DNA of 64,000 nt from Actinoplanes derwentensis (GCF_900104725.1 NZ_LT629758.1:7898001-7962000), one strand, 5' to 3'. Shown: positions 49,815 to 59,803, counted from the first letter of the stretch. Numbers and translations are program-made. The notes: generated from the letters alone by a model not told the origin.

Positions 49815-52800
49815 CTAGGACCCGGTCACATCGGTCAGATCCCGCAGGATCTCCGAGGCGGTGACCGGGTCCAGGCTGCCGAAGTTCACGTGCCCGCGCT
49901 TGTTCTCGTTCCACCACCGCGAGCCGGTGCCGTCGTGCAGGAAGACCTCGGTCACCTCCTGGTCGGGGAACATGTCCAGGTAGCCGATCGCGATCCCCGG
50001 CTTGATGGCGATGACCACCTCGCGCCCGGGCTCGACGGTGAACTCGATCTGGCTCTGCACACCCGCGTCCTGCGGGGTCTCCCGCCGCCAGCCCTTGCGC
50101 TCCAGGCCGATCAGCTTGGTGGCCGGCACCGTGATCCCGTGGAAGCGGGGCAGGGTGCTCGCCGTGCGCTCCTGCTCGGTGAGCGTGAGCACCGGCCGCC
50201 CGAGCTGCGGAAACGGCTGGAGGATCTCGTAGTCCGCGAACACCCCGGCCCACGCCGCGCCCTCGGCACCGAGGTGCAGCGGGTGCGCGACCCCGACGAC
50301 GGCGTCGTCGGCCAGCGTGGTGGTGTCGTCGTCCACGGTGGAGAGTGACCGGTCCTCGGCGACCCGGAACGCGCCGCCCGGCTTCCCCGCCTCGTCGAAC
50401 CGGACCCAGACCAGACGCCGGACGATGTGCCAGAGCAGCGGATGCTCGACGAAGAGCCGGTGGAACTCGGCACCGGACCACCGGCGGTTGGTGACCATCG
50501 CCTGCTCCAGCCTGCGCACCTGGTCGACCGCGACCGTGCGGACGTCCTTCTTCAGCGCGGTGAACTGTTTAGCGGCGGCCGGGGCCAGGACCTGGTCATC
50601 CTTCACACCGGGTTTGGGCAGGGCCTTGAGCCGCTTGCCGGTGCCGTCAGCGACGAACGGCCGGAGCTGCTCGTCGAACCCGACGGTGAACTGCCGGGGA
50701 CCGTAGTCGAGGACCAGGCTGCCGTCCGCCGCCAGCCCGAAGTCCGGCACCAGCCGGTCGGCCAACTGCTCGGCGGTCAGCCCGAGCCTCTCCGCGACGG
50801 CCTGCAACCGCTCCTGGGCGGCGGACTTCAGCCCGGCGAACTTGGCACGCTGGGCGACCCGGTGCAGGTGCATCAGGGCGACGTCGGTGCCGATACCGGC
50901 CAGGATGTGCAGGCCGGTGACGGCCCGTTGATGGGCGCTCTGCCCGGGCCAGAGCATGATCAGCGGGGTCAGGTTCCGGACCGTGTCGTCGTCACCGAAC
51001 AGCCCGAGCGCGTCCAGGGCCCAGATCTGTTTCGAGTCGGCGCCACTGGCCTGCCACTGCGCGAACAGGCTCCACGTGAACGCGGCAAGGCTCGCCGGCT
51101 CACACTTCTCCTCGACGTCGTCGAGTCCCGGACAGGGCGCGCCCAGCCGGGACATCGCCAGAGCGACGACCAGGTTCGTCACCGCCTCGTCCGGCAGCCG
51201 GCCCGACCCGTCGCGCAGCATCACCGGCCGGAGCAGCGCCGGCGCCGCCCACGTCGGCGCCTCCGGGACCTTGACCGGGTCGAAAGCGGCCGGGTCGGTG
51301 GCGAGCAGGGTTTCGATCGCGGCCGCGGCCTCCGCGCCGTAACCGGCGGCGGCCGTCCGTACCGCATCCGCCTGCCCGTTGGTGTTCAGCGCGAACAGTG
51401 CGGTCTCGGCTTGCCTACGGGCTTTGCCGGCTTTGCCGAGCGCCGGTGGGACGAGAGCGCGGGCCGCCGCGGCCGGGTGCCGCAGCAGCCACTCCAGCGC
51501 CTCCGCCTGCATGGACTTGAGCCGGGCCAGCCAGTCCGCCACCAGCACGGCGATGGCCGGGGACGCGAACGGCAGCAGGGTCTGGGCCATGTCGGACGCG
51601 TCACGGCGGGCCGCGTCGAGGATCGTCGGCAGTGCCGCCAGTTCGAAACGCGCGGCGACCGGCCGCAGGTACCAGCCGACGGGATCAGGTTTCCACGTAA
51701 CCAGAGCGGGCCGGGCGATCTCGTCGGGCTGATCCCGGAAGAAGACTGCGGCCCGGGCCCGGCGCATCGCCGACCGGCCGGCGAGGATGTCCCGGAGTAG
51801 TTGTGCGGGGTCCCCTTCGGTCTCGTCGACGTACTCGTACTCCGGGATCCGGGTCGCGGCCCAGTCCTCCCGCTGACCCGGCAGCCAGTCCACCGTGGGC
51901 TCGTCGGTGCAGGTCAAGCCGGTGATGACAACCGGTTTGGGTCGCTCGTGCACGCGCAGCCACGGCGGGGAGGCGAGCACCGGTGGCACCATGGCGAGCG
52001 GGGCCGGGGCGACCGCACCGGCGTCGGCGACCAGTTTCCCGACCCGATCGGCGGCTTCCGGACCGAGCCGTGGGAGCACCTGATCGATCAGGTCGGCGTG
52101 TTTCACCAGATGCCCGCGGAGCAAGTCGGCCACGGCCCGCTTGCCGGCCGCCTCGGCGAGCAGCCGCAGTGACCGGGCCGGGAACCGGTCGGCGTGCTCC
52201 AGCAGGGCGGGCACCACGTATTTCGCGTCGATCCGGTCGATCAGCCCGCTGGTCACCTCGTCACCGGGGAGCAGGACCAGTGCGGAGAGCAGGCGCCGCA
52301 TCGGGTCGGCGGTGCCGGTGGCGTCACCGAGCCAGTTGAACAGTGCCGGGGCGGCGGCCGCGCCCACCCCGTCGAGCATGGTGGTCAGCAGGGGCAGGGA
52401 GTTGACCATCGCGTACGCCGTGGCCACCGGGAACAGCGCCCGCACGTCGTCCGGTGTGCTCGCCGCGGTCAGCAGGATGGTCGCGAGGTACCCGTCGTGG
52501 GCGGTGCCGGTCGCCCACCGGACGTCCTCCTCGAACCAGTCGCGTCGGCCGGGGACGAGCACGGACGTGGCGGCCCGGGTGTAGGGGTGCGCCTGACGGT
52601 ACGGCTCCAGGGCGGTGACGACCGCCGCGAACTCCTCGTCGGAGGTGGCGGCGAGAGCGTGCCGGACCCGCAGCAGGAGCCGCATCGAACTGTCCGCGGC
52701 CCAGCTCGACTTGGCCTCGCCGGGGCGCCGGTGCCGGATGCCGGGCTTGTCGTTCATGGTCGAGCGAGGGTACGGCGGAGCGAAGTCGTCCTCGATGATC

Positions 52801-53213
52801 AGCGACATCAGCGTGACCGCGGCCTCCGCAGCGAACGGCAGGCCTCGCTCGGTGATCCACACGTCGGCGAGCGGGCTGGCCATGCTGGCGTCGTGCCACC
52901 AGTGCGACCCGTAGGACTCCAGGATGAACCCGGCGACGGCGGCACCGAACGGTCGCGCCTCCGGATCGCCGGCCAGCCACTCGCGGGCGGCCAGCCGGGT
53001 CGGCTCCTCGGTGGTCCGCGCGGCCAGGACGCTGTCGAGGGTGGGGCCGCGCTCGGTGATCCGCTCGTCGATGGTGGCGCGGGCCGTCGCCGCCGGAGTG
53101 AACCGGCCGATCCCGGTGGTGCCCCGCCGCGCGGCCCGGTAACGCTGCCAGGAGGCGGGCAGGACGAAGGTGTCCTCATCGATGGGCTGCGGCGCGGACG
53201 GGAAACTCGACAT
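49815..53213 (-). CDS. DUF4132-containing large cytoplasmic protein (MolR-like)
   Basis: 1132 residues. The long helical body contains HEAT-like stretches, and the C-terminal third (KLIGLERKGWRRETPQDAGVQSQIEF ... NENKRGHVNFGSLDPVTASEILRDL) matches the DUF4132 pattern. Function is unknown; DUF4132 often accompanies WGR domains, but none is evident here. The ATG at 53213 has no ribosome site; TACTGT lies seven bases upstream, so a leaderless transcript is possible. An open frame continuing to 54314 overlaps the divergent gene and is a shadow. Confidence 0.82.
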   Translation of the reverse strand: MSSFPSAPQPIDEDTFVLPASWQRYRAARRGTTGIGRFTPAATARATIDERITERGPTLDSVLAARTTEEPTRLAAREWLAGDPEARPFGAAVAGFILESYGSHWWHDASMASPLADVWITERGLPFAAEAAVTLMSLIIEDDFAPPYPRSTMNDKPGIRHRRPGEAKSSWAADSSMRLLLRVRHALAATSDEEFAAVVTALEPYRQAHPYTRAATSVLVPGRRDWFEEDVRWATGTAHDGYLATILLTAASTPDDVRALFPVATAYAMVNSLPLLTTMLDGVGAAAAPALFNWLGDATGTADPMRRLLSALVLLPGDEVTSGLIDRIDAKYVVPALLEHADRFPARSLRLLAEAAGKRAVADLLRGHLVKHADLIDQVLPRLGPEAADRVGKLVADAGAVAPAPLAMVPPVLASPPWLRVHERPKPVVITGLTCTDEPTVDWLPGQREDWAATRIPEYEYVDETEGDPAQLLRDILAGRSAMRRARAAVFFRDQPDEIARPALVTWKPDPVGWYLRPVAARFELAALPTILDAARRDASDMAQTLLPFASPAIAVLVADWLARLKSMQAEALEWLLRHPAAAARALVPPALGKAGKARRQAETALFALNTNGQADAVRTAAAGYGAEAAAAIETLLATDPAAFDPVKVPEAPTWAAPALLRPVMLRDGSGRLPDEAVTNLVVALAMSRLGAPCPGLDDVEEKCEPASLAAFTWSLFAQWQASGADSKQIWALDALGLFGDDDTVRNLTPLIMLWPGQSAHQRAVTGLHILAGIGTDVALMHLHRVAQRAKFAGLKSAAQERLQAVAERLGLTAEQLADRLVPDFGLAADGSLVLDYGPRQFTVGFDEQLRPFVADGTGKRLKALPKPGVKDDQVLAPAAAKQFTALKKDVRTVAVDQVRRLEQAMVTNRRWSGAEFHRLFVEHPLLWHIVRRLVWVRFDEAGKPGGAFRVAEDRSLSTVDDDTTTLADDAVVGVAHPLHLGAEGAAWAGVFADYEILQPFPQLGRPVLTLTEQERTASTLPRFHGITVPATKLIGLERKGWRRETPQDAGVQSQIEFTVEPGREVVIAIKPGIAIGYLDMFPDQEVTEVFLHDGTGSRWWNENKRGHVNFGSLDPVTASEILRDLTDVTGS

Positions 53214-53285
53214 GACGCGCACAGTAGCCACCGGGTCCGACAAAATCAGTCGGTCGTGAACAGCCGGCCGTGCGATCATCCGCGG

Positions 53286-54380
53286 ATGGCCGACGACCTC
53301 AAACAGCGGCGCCTGCACGCGATGCGGGGCTGCGACCGGATCCTCTCCGGAACCCGCCCGAAGACGATCCGGGAGCGGCTCGCCGACCTCGAAGCCGGCG
53401 GCGACCTGGACGCGATGCCGGACTTCTACGGCGGCGGCCCGGTCACCGAACTGGAGGAACGGGTGGCTGGTCTGCTCGGCACCCAGGCGGCGGTCTTCTT
53501 CCCGACCGGGACGATGGCCCAGCAGGTGGCGCTGCGGTACGGCGTTGAGCGGACCGGTGTCACGGCTGTCGCGCTGCACCCGCTGAGCCACTTGGAGATG
53601 CACGAGCGGCACGCGTACTCGCAGCTCAGCGGCCTGCGCGCGGTCACCTCGACGCACGAGCCGCGCAACCCGACCGCCGCTGAGATCGCGGCGCTGGACG
53701 AGCCGGTCGGTTCGGTGGTGCTGGAACTGCCGATGCGTGACGCCGGGTTCGTCCTGCCGACCTGGGACGAGCTGGTCGACGTCACGGTGGCGGCCCGGTC
53801 GATCGGCGCCCGGGTGCACTTCGACGGTGCCCGTCTCTGGGAGTCGGTCATCCATCTGGGCCGGACCCTGCCGGAGATCGTGGCCCTCGCCGACAGCGTC
53901 TACGTCTCGTTCTACAAGTCGCTGGACGGGATCAGCGGGGCGGTGCTGGCCGGTTCCGACGAGATGGCCGGTTTCGCGCGGGCGTGGCGGCACCGGCACG
54001 GCGGAACGATCTTCCAGACTTTCCCGGCGGCGCTGTCGGCCCTCTCCGGACTCGACCGTGAGCTGCCACGACTGCCGGATTATGTCCGGCACGCCCGTAC
54101 CGTCGCGGATGCTCTTGCTTCTCTGCCCGGCGCCCGGGTCTTCCCGCATCCGCCGCACACCCACCAGTTCCGTCTCTGGCTGCCGTATGCGGCGGACGCC
54201 CTGGCCGAGGCGGTGCTGACTCTGGCCGAGCGGGAGCGGATCTGGTTCGCCGGTGGCTGGCAGGACACCGACGTGCCCGGCTACGCGATGACCGAGGTCA
54301 CGGTGGCCGGGCACGCTCTGGAGTGGACCGCCGAGGATGTGGCGGCGGCCGGTTGGCTGTTGGCGCAGGAGCTGGATTAG
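53286..54380 (+). CDS. Threonine aldolase-like PLP enzyme
   Basis: 364 residues, fold type I beta-eliminating lyase family. PLP residues are Asp180 (VHFDGARLWES) and Lys211 (SFYKSLDGISGA), as in low-specificity L-threonine aldolases. It probably cleaves L-threonine or related beta-hydroxy amino acids to glycine and an aldehyde. No ribosome site precedes the ATG, again suggesting a leaderless mRNA. Divergent from the DUF4132 gene, and its stop overlaps the pectate lyase stop by four bases. Confidence 0.87.
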   Translation: MADDLKQRRLHAMRGCDRILSGTRPKTIRERLADLEAGGDLDAMPDFYGGGPVTELEERVAGLLGTQAAVFFPTGTMAQQVALRYGVERTGVTAVALHPLSHLEMHERHAYSQLSGLRAVTSTHEPRNPTAAEIAALDEPVGSVVLELPMRDAGFVLPTWDELVDVTVAARSIGARVHFDGARLWESVIHLGRTLPEIVALADSVYVSFYKSLDGISGAVLAGSDEMAGFARAWRHRHGGTIFQTFPAALSALSGLDRELPRLPDYVRHARTVADALASLPGARVFPHPPHTHQFRLWLPYAADALAEAVLTLAERERIWFAGGWQDTDVPGYAMTEVTVAGHALEWTAEDVAAAGWLLAQELD

Positions 54381-55996
54381 AGCTTTCCGGCGCCCGATCC
54401 GGCCTGCACCGCGGCGGAGACCGTGCTGGTGGCGTCGAGGGTCACCGCGTACGGCGCCTTGGTGAAGGTTCCGGTCTTGGTGATCTCCGGCGTTTCACCG
54501 CCGAAGTCGTTGCCGGAGATGACCGCGAAGCCGTCGAGGTCGGAGTCCTCGGTGGTCCAGACCGGCAGTTTGACGTTCACGAAGACGTTGTTCTGCACCA
54601 GGCACTGCGACTCCATCAGGCAGTGGATGCCGCTGGTCTTCGCGTCGGTGAACAGGTTGTTGTAGAGGTGCACGGTGCCGAAACGCAGGCGGGGCAGCCG
54701 GGACGCGACGTTGTCGAACCAGTTGTGGCTGTAGGTGACGCGCAGCTTGCCGGTGTCCTCGGCGGCGTTGTTGTCGCTGTGGCCGAGCAGCGAGCCCTTC
54801 GAGTGGTCGTGCAGGTGGTTCCAGGAGATCGTGACCAGGTCGGTGGCGTGCGTCAGGTCGAGCATGCCGTCGTAGAAGTCTTTGCCGTGGCTGGTGTCGT
54901 TGAACAGCTCGTTGTGGTCGATCCACAGGTGGTCGGACTTCTGCGCGGCGATCAGGTCGGTCGGCGCCTGCACGAACGAGATCTTCAGGTTGCGCACGAT
55001 CACGTTGCTGGCGTTCTTGATGAAGATGCCCGCACCGGTGAGTCCGGCGTTGCTGCCGACGCCGACGATCGTCTTGTTCGAGGTCACGTCGACCCGGTCG
55101 GTGCCGCTGCCGGTGAGGATCGTGGAGATCTGCAGGATCTTCGCCCCGGTGGAGGCGGCCTCGGTCTTCAGCTGGCTCAGCGAGGTGATCTTGACGGTGG
55201 TGCCGCCGGCGCCGCCGGTGGTCCCGGCCCCGAATCCGATCGGGCTGGACTCGAACTTCCCGGTCGAGGCGGCCGGCGCGGACGTGGTGGGAGTGGCCGA
55301 CGGCGCGGAGGTCGTGGGAGTGGCCGACGGCGCGGAGGTCGTGGGAGTGGCCGACGGCGGGGCGGTGGAGGCCGTCGTGGTCGTCACGGTGACGTCGTCG
55401 AACTGCGCGGTGGCGTCGAAGGTCTGCAGCCCGATCCGGCCCTTGCCGAAGGTCGTCGCGGTGGCGGACAGGATCGACGCCCCGTTGACCGAGCCGGTCA
55501 GCGAGTTCCCCTTGGCGGTCAGGCCGAGGTTGTAGACCGCGCCGGGCGTGACGGTCAGCGCCGCCTCACCGAGAACGGTGATGGTGCCGGATTTCACCGA
55601 CTCCAGCCGCACCTTGTTCGTACCGCTCAGTGCCAGTCGGTAGTAGCTGGTCGAACTGGTGGACCGGGCCACGAGCGCGGCGAATCCACCGGCACTGACC
55701 GACAGCGGCTCGACCTTGGCGCTGACCGTGTAGTCGGCCCAGTCGGTGCTTCCGGCGAACTGGCGGGACAGGGTGGTGCCGGTCTTGGCCTGCTTCAGCA
55801 CCTTGCTGCCGTCGCTGACGACCGACCAGGTGCCGCCGGACTTGGTCCAGCCCGCGGTGTCGCCGTCCTCGAAACTGTCGGTGAAGCCGACAGCGGTGGC
55901 ATCGTCGGCGCCGGCGAACGAGACCGTGGCGACCGCGCCCATACCGGCTACGACCGCCGCCATGCCGGTCGCGATGGCGACCTTCCGCTTGTTCAT
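54377..55996 (-). CDS. Secreted pectate lyase (PL1) with N-terminal laminin-G-like domain
   Basis: 539 residues: signal peptide (1-28), a concanavalin/LamG-like domain (about 33-215), a Ser/Ala/Pro linker with ATPTTSAPS repeats (about 220-250) and a PL1 parallel beta-helix. The helix has LWIDHNELFND, DLTHATDLVTISWNHLHDH and RLPRLRFG, the family's Ca2+-binding and catalytic segments. It cleaves polygalacturonate by beta-elimination outside the cell. Start at 55996 with AAAAGGA upstream. Confidence 0.92.
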   Translation of the reverse strand: MNKRKVAIATGMAAVVAGMGAVATVSFAGADDATAVGFTDSFEDGDTAGWTKSGGTWSVVSDGSKVLKQAKTGTTLSRQFAGSTDWADYTVSAKVEPLSVSAGGFAALVARSTSSTSYYRLALSGTNKVRLESVKSGTITVLGEAALTVTPGAVYNLGLTAKGNSLTGSVNGASILSATATTFGKGRIGLQTFDATAQFDDVTVTTTTASTAPPSATPTTSAPSATPTTSAPSATPTTSAPAASTGKFESSPIGFGAGTTGGAGGTTVKITSLSQLKTEAASTGAKILQISTILTGSGTDRVDVTSNKTIVGVGSNAGLTGAGIFIKNASNVIVRNLKISFVQAPTDLIAAQKSDHLWIDHNELFNDTSHGKDFYDGMLDLTHATDLVTISWNHLHDHSKGSLLGHSDNNAAEDTGKLRVTYSHNWFDNVASRLPRLRFGTVHLYNNLFTDAKTSGIHCLMESQCLVQNNVFVNVKLPVWTTEDSDLDGFAVISGNDFGGETPEITKTGTFTKAPYAVTLDATSTVSAAVQAGSGAGKL

Positions 55997-56097
55997 CGGT
56001 GTTCCTTTTCGGTGGGGTGCAGTGCTCAGTTGTGGTCGGGGCACCCGGAACGGTTGCCGTGATCACCGTCACAGCAGGTTTGCGCGGCCGATGTTGA

Positions 56098-56652
56098 ATG
56101 GCGCGGGTGGGCACCTGGCTGGCGACCATCCGTCTTCCCGGAGCTGTTCGGTACGCCGACTACAGCACCGTGGTCGACGCCGTCTGCCGGCCGTTGTACC
56201 CGTCGAGACACGAGTCGTACGGCCGGAACCGCGCGAGTGGTGAACCGCTGCCGGAGTTCCCGGATCGGCCGCTCGCCCCGGTCGGCGACTTGATCCTGGT
56301 CACGGTCGAGCGGGAGCCGGACGGTGACTCGTGGCACGCCCTCTACTGCCCGGACCGGGCGCAACTCATCGGCCCCGTCACCGATCACTACGGCTATCGG
56401 CTTCAGGACGACTACGAGCTGGTCCAGGGTCACCTGCGCCGGTGGGCCGACCCGCACGCCGAGTGTGGTGTCCCGCTCGATGCGCGCCCCGGCGAGGCCC
56501 CGCCGCCGGATCTTTTCGCCCAGTGGACCGATCCGGACCTCTGCCGTCGTTGTTTGCTCACCTGGTTGACACGACCGGAGGAGAATCGTCGACGTGACGC
56601 TGACGTGCCCGAATCGGTCCCGCGGCATCGATGGTGGCGGTTCGGCCGCTAA
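56098..56652 (+). CDS. Hypothetical cytoplasmic protein
   Basis: 184 residues, rich in Asp, Pro and Arg, with no signal peptide or helix. Codon usage is typical of the region. Four Cys occur (one near residue 30, HALYCPDRAQ, HAECGVP, and DLCRRCLLTWL), of which the last pair could bind metal. No family was recognised. No good ribosome site is visible; an ATG at 56098 or a GTG three codons on are candidates. It is divergent from the pectate lyase. Confidence 0.65.
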   Translation: MARVGTWLATIRLPGAVRYADYSTVVDAVCRPLYPSRHESYGRNRASGEPLPEFPDRPLAPVGDLILVTVEREPDGDSWHALYCPDRAQLIGPVTDHYGYRLQDDYELVQGHLRRWADPHAECGVPLDARPGEAPPPDLFAQWTDPDLCRRCLLTWLTRPEENRRRDADVPESVPRHRWWRFGR

Positions 56653-56697
56653 CCCGCCCTTGTCGGAAGGCATTTCGACGCCTACGCTGCCAGCAGC

Positions 56698-56713
56698 AGG
56701 AAAGCGCTTTCCT
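56698..56713. promoter_or_regulatory. LacI/GalR-type operator
   Basis: AGGAAAGCGCTTTCCT is a perfect 16-bp palindrome containing the GAAAGCGCTTTC core typical of LacI-family operators. It abuts a possible -10 (TATAAA, 56713-56718) 24 bases upstream of the oxidoreductase start. No LacI gene is in the window. Confidence 0.75.
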
Positions 56714-56736
56714 ATAAACCTCCGGAGGGATCCCGT

Positions 56737-57879
56737 ATGGCAGCGCGTAGATCGATCGGCATCGTCGTCAACGGCGTCACCGGCCGGATGGGCTACCGGC
56801 AGCACCTGGTCCGCTCCCTTCTCGCCATCCGTGAGCAGGGCGGCGTCCCTCTCGCCGACGGCACCCGCATCTGGCCCGAGCCGATCCTGGTCGGCCGTGA
56901 CCCCGACAAACTGGCCGCCATCGCGGAGCAGCACGGCCTGACCGAGTGGACCACCGACCTGGACGCGGCCCTGGCCCGCCTGGATGTGGAGATCTACTTC
57001 GACTCCCAGGTGACCTCGCAGCGGGAGAAGGCGATCCGCCAGGCCATCACCGCCGGCAAGCACATCTACACCGAGAAGCCCCTGGCCGAGGGCTCCGCCG
57101 CGGCACTGGAGCTGGCCGAGCTGGCCGCCGCCGCGGGGGTCAAGAACGGCGTCGTCCAGGACAAACTGTTCCTGCCCGGCCTGCGCAAGCTCAAGCGCCT
57201 GATCGACGGCGGCTTCTTCGGCCAGATCCTGTCGGTGCGCGGTGAGTTCGGCTACTGGGTCTTCGAGGGTGACTGGCAGGTCGCGCAGCGCCCGAGCTGG
57301 AACTACCGGCTCGCCGACGGCGGCGGCATCGTGATGGACATGTTCCCGCACTGGAACTACGTGCTCGAGGAGCTGTTCGGCACCGTCCGCTCGGTGCAGG
57401 CGACCACCGCCACGCACATCACCAAGCGGATCGACGAGCGCGGTGAGGAGTACGTGGCCGACGCCGACGACGCCGCGTACGCGATCTTCGAGCTGGAGGG
57501 CGGCATCATCGCCCAGCTCAACTCCTCCTGGACGGTCCGGGTCAACCGGGACGAACTGGTCGAGTTCCAGGTCGACGGCACCCACGGCAGCGCCGTCGCC
57601 GGCTTGCGCGGTTGCAAGATCCAGCACCGGGCCGGCACGCCGAAGCCGGTGTGGAACCCGGACCTGCCGCTGACCGGCAAGTCGTTCCGCGACGAGTGGA
57701 GCGAGGTGCCGGACAACGACGAGTTCGACAACGGCTTCAAGGTCCAGTGGGAGGCGTTCCTGCGGCACGTCGTCGCGGGCGAGGAGTTCCACTGGGACTT
57801 CACCTCCGGCGCCCGTGGTGTCCGGCTGGCTGAGGCGGGCCTGGAGTCGGCGCGTACCGGCCAGCGGATCACGCTGTGA
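56737..57879 (+). CDS. Gfo/Idh/MocA-family oxidoreductase
   Basis: 380 residues. N-terminal Rossmann region (SIGIVVNGVTGRMGYRQHLVRSLLA) and the family EKP motif (YTEKPLAEG, 113-115), then the C-terminal alpha/beta domain with GGIVMDMFPHWNYV. It probably oxidises or reduces a sugar or cyclitol with NAD(P). GGAGGG precedes the ATG. First gene of a three-gene operon whose members overlap by four bases and which has a LacI-type operator. Confidence 0.9.
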   Translation: MAARRSIGIVVNGVTGRMGYRQHLVRSLLAIREQGGVPLADGTRIWPEPILVGRDPDKLAAIAEQHGLTEWTTDLDAALARLDVEIYFDSQVTSQREKAIRQAITAGKHIYTEKPLAEGSAAALELAELAAAAGVKNGVVQDKLFLPGLRKLKRLIDGGFFGQILSVRGEFGYWVFEGDWQVAQRPSWNYRLADGGGIVMDMFPHWNYVLEELFGTVRSVQATTATHITKRIDERGEEYVADADDAAYAIFELEGGIIAQLNSSWTVRVNRDELVEFQVDGTHGSAVAGLRGCKIQHRAGTPKPVWNPDLPLTGKSFRDEWSEVPDNDEFDNGFKVQWEAFLRHVVAGEEFHWDFTSGARGVRLAEAGLESARTGQRITL

Positions 57880-59015
57880 GCACCGTCGACCTGCCCGGTG
57901 GGCGCAAGCTGAGACTCACCGCCAAGAGCTGGGACAAGCCGGCCGGGCCGCCGAGCAGCCGGATCGCGTACGCCGCCGCGCACGTCGTCGCCGACCCGCT
58001 GGCGGAGAACGCGCCGGGTGCGCCCGCGGCCCTCGACTGGGACGACACCCTGGCCTTCCGGCACCACCTGTGGTCGCACGGTCTCGGTGTCGCCGAGGCG
58101 ATGGACACCGCGCAGCGGGGCATGGGCCTCGACTACGCGGCGACGAAAGAGCTGATCAAACGCAGCGCCGCCGAGGCGGCGTCGGTCGGCGGCAAGATCG
58201 TTGCGGGGGTGGCGACCGACCAGTTGCCGCCGGGTTCGGCGGTACTCCTGGACATTCATTCCGCGTACGAGCAGCAACTCGCCGACGTTCTCGCGGCGGG
58301 CGCCGCACCGGTCCTGATGTGCAGCCGTCATCTCGCTGCCACGGCTCGGGATGCCGACGACTATCTCAGCGTATATCGTGAGCTGTTGGATAAGTCCGAC
58401 AAGCCGGTCGTGCTGCACTGGCTGGGCACCGCGTTCGACCCGGCCCTGGAGGGTTACTGGGGTTCGTCCGACGTGGACAAGGCCACCGAGACCGTGCTGG
58501 AGCTGATCAACAGCAACCCGGCCAAGGTCGACGGCATCAAGGTCTCGCTGCTGGACGCGGAGCACGAGATCAACCTGCGCCGTCGTCTACCGGCCGGGGT
58601 CCGCCTCTACTCCGGTGACGACTTCAACTATCCCGAGCTGATCAAGGGCGACGAACAGGGCTACTCCGACGCGCTGCTCGGCATCTTCGCGGCGATCACC
58701 CCCGCCGCCGCGGCCGCCTTCGCCGCTCTGGACCGTGGTGACCTGGACGAGTACGACCGGATCTTCGCCCCCACGGTCACGCTCTCCCGGCACATCTTCA
58801 CCAAGCCGACCTTCTATTACAAGACCGGCATCGTCTTCCTCGCCTGGCTGGCCGGCCACCAGAAGCACTTCACCATGGTCGGTGGCCTCCAGTCCGGTCG
58901 CTCGGTGCCGCACTTCGCCACGCTCATCGAGCTGGCCGACGCCGCCGGGCTGCTGCCCGACCCGGCGCTGGCCGCGCACCGGGCGAACCGGTTCTTCGAG
59001 GTGACGGCCGGATGA
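57876..59015 (+). CDS. DUF993 protein (dihydrodipicolinate synthase-like aldolase family)
   Basis: 379 residues. DUF993 proteins are predicted TIM barrels related to DHDPS/KDG aldolases. Here a central segment VDGIKVSLLDAEHEINLRRRLPAGVRLYSGDDFNYPELI supplies a candidate Schiff-base Lys (GIKVS). It probably cleaves a keto-acid intermediate made by the neighbouring oxidoreductase and isomerase; this is inferred from the operon. GTG at 57876 overlaps the previous stop. Confidence 0.85.
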   Translation: MSTVDLPGGRKLRLTAKSWDKPAGPPSSRIAYAAAHVVADPLAENAPGAPAALDWDDTLAFRHHLWSHGLGVAEAMDTAQRGMGLDYAATKELIKRSAAEAASVGGKIVAGVATDQLPPGSAVLLDIHSAYEQQLADVLAAGAAPVLMCSRHLAATARDADDYLSVYRELLDKSDKPVVLHWLGTAFDPALEGYWGSSDVDKATETVLELINSNPAKVDGIKVSLLDAEHEINLRRRLPAGVRLYSGDDFNYPELIKGDEQGYSDALLGIFAAITPAAAAAFAALDRGDLDEYDRIFAPTVTLSRHIFTKPTFYYKTGIVFLAWLAGHQKHFTMVGGLQSGRSVPHFATLIELADAAGLLPDPALAAHRANRFFEVTAG

Positions 59016-59803
59016 ACCGCTTCTCGTTCAACCAGATCACCGCGAAGCACTGGGACCTGGAAGACCTGGTCGCCGGCCTGACCGAGGCCGGTGTCGACAA
59101 GGTGGCGCTCTGGCGCGAGCCGGTGCAGGAGTACGGCCTGGAGCGCTCCGCCGCCCTGGTCCGTGATGCCGGCCTGTCGGTGACCACGCTCTGCCGCAGC
59201 GGGTTCTTCCAGCTCGACGGCTGGTTCGACGACAACCGCCGGGCCATCGACGAGACCGCTGCCGTGGGCGCGCCGGTGCTGGTCCTGGTCTCCGGCGGTC
59301 TGCCGGAGGGGTCGAAGGACATCGCCGGTGCCCGGGCCCACGTCGCCGACGCGATCGCCCAGCTGGTCCCGCACGCGTCCGCCGCCGGGGTCACCCTGGC
59401 GATCGAACCGCTGCACCCGATGTACGCCGCCGACCGCTGCGTCATCAACACCTGGGACCAGGCGATGGCCATCGCCGAACAGCACCCGGCCGCTCACGTC
59501 GGTGTCACCGTCGACACCTACCACCTGTGGTGGGACGACACGGTCCTGACGAAGATCGAAGCGGCCGGCGACCGGATCGCGATCTACCAGCTGGCCGACT
59601 GGATCACCCCGCTGCCGGCCGGCGTCCTGACCGGCCGTGGCCTGCCCGGCGCGGGCTGCGTGGACATGCGTGCCTTCCACGCGGCCGTCGAGAAGGCCGG
59701 ATACACCGGCCCGATCGAGGTCGAAGTGATGAACGAGGAACTGTGGCAGCGCCCCGGCCGCGAGATCCTGGCCGATACGATCGCCGGTTACCAGGCCATC
59801 TGA
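59012..59803 (+). CDS. Sugar phosphate isomerase/epimerase (xylose isomerase-like TIM barrel)
   Basis: 263 residues with the AP_endonuc_2 pattern: metal/acid ligands in LAIEPLHPMYAADRC, GVTVDTYHLWWDD and EVEVMNEELW. It likely epimerises or isomerises a keto-sugar. The ATG overlaps the DUF993 stop (ATGA). It completes an oxidoreductase-aldolase-isomerase cassette for an unidentified sugar. Confidence 0.88.
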   Translation: MNRFSFNQITAKHWDLEDLVAGLTEAGVDKVALWREPVQEYGLERSAALVRDAGLSVTTLCRSGFFQLDGWFDDNRRAIDETAAVGAPVLVLVSGGLPEGSKDIAGARAHVADAIAQLVPHASAAGVTLAIEPLHPMYAADRCVINTWDQAMAIAEQHPAAHVGVTVDTYHLWWDDTVLTKIEAAGDRIAIYQLADWITPLPAGVLTGRGLPGAGCVDMRAFHAAVEKAGYTGPIEVEVMNEELWQRPGREILADTIAGYQAI

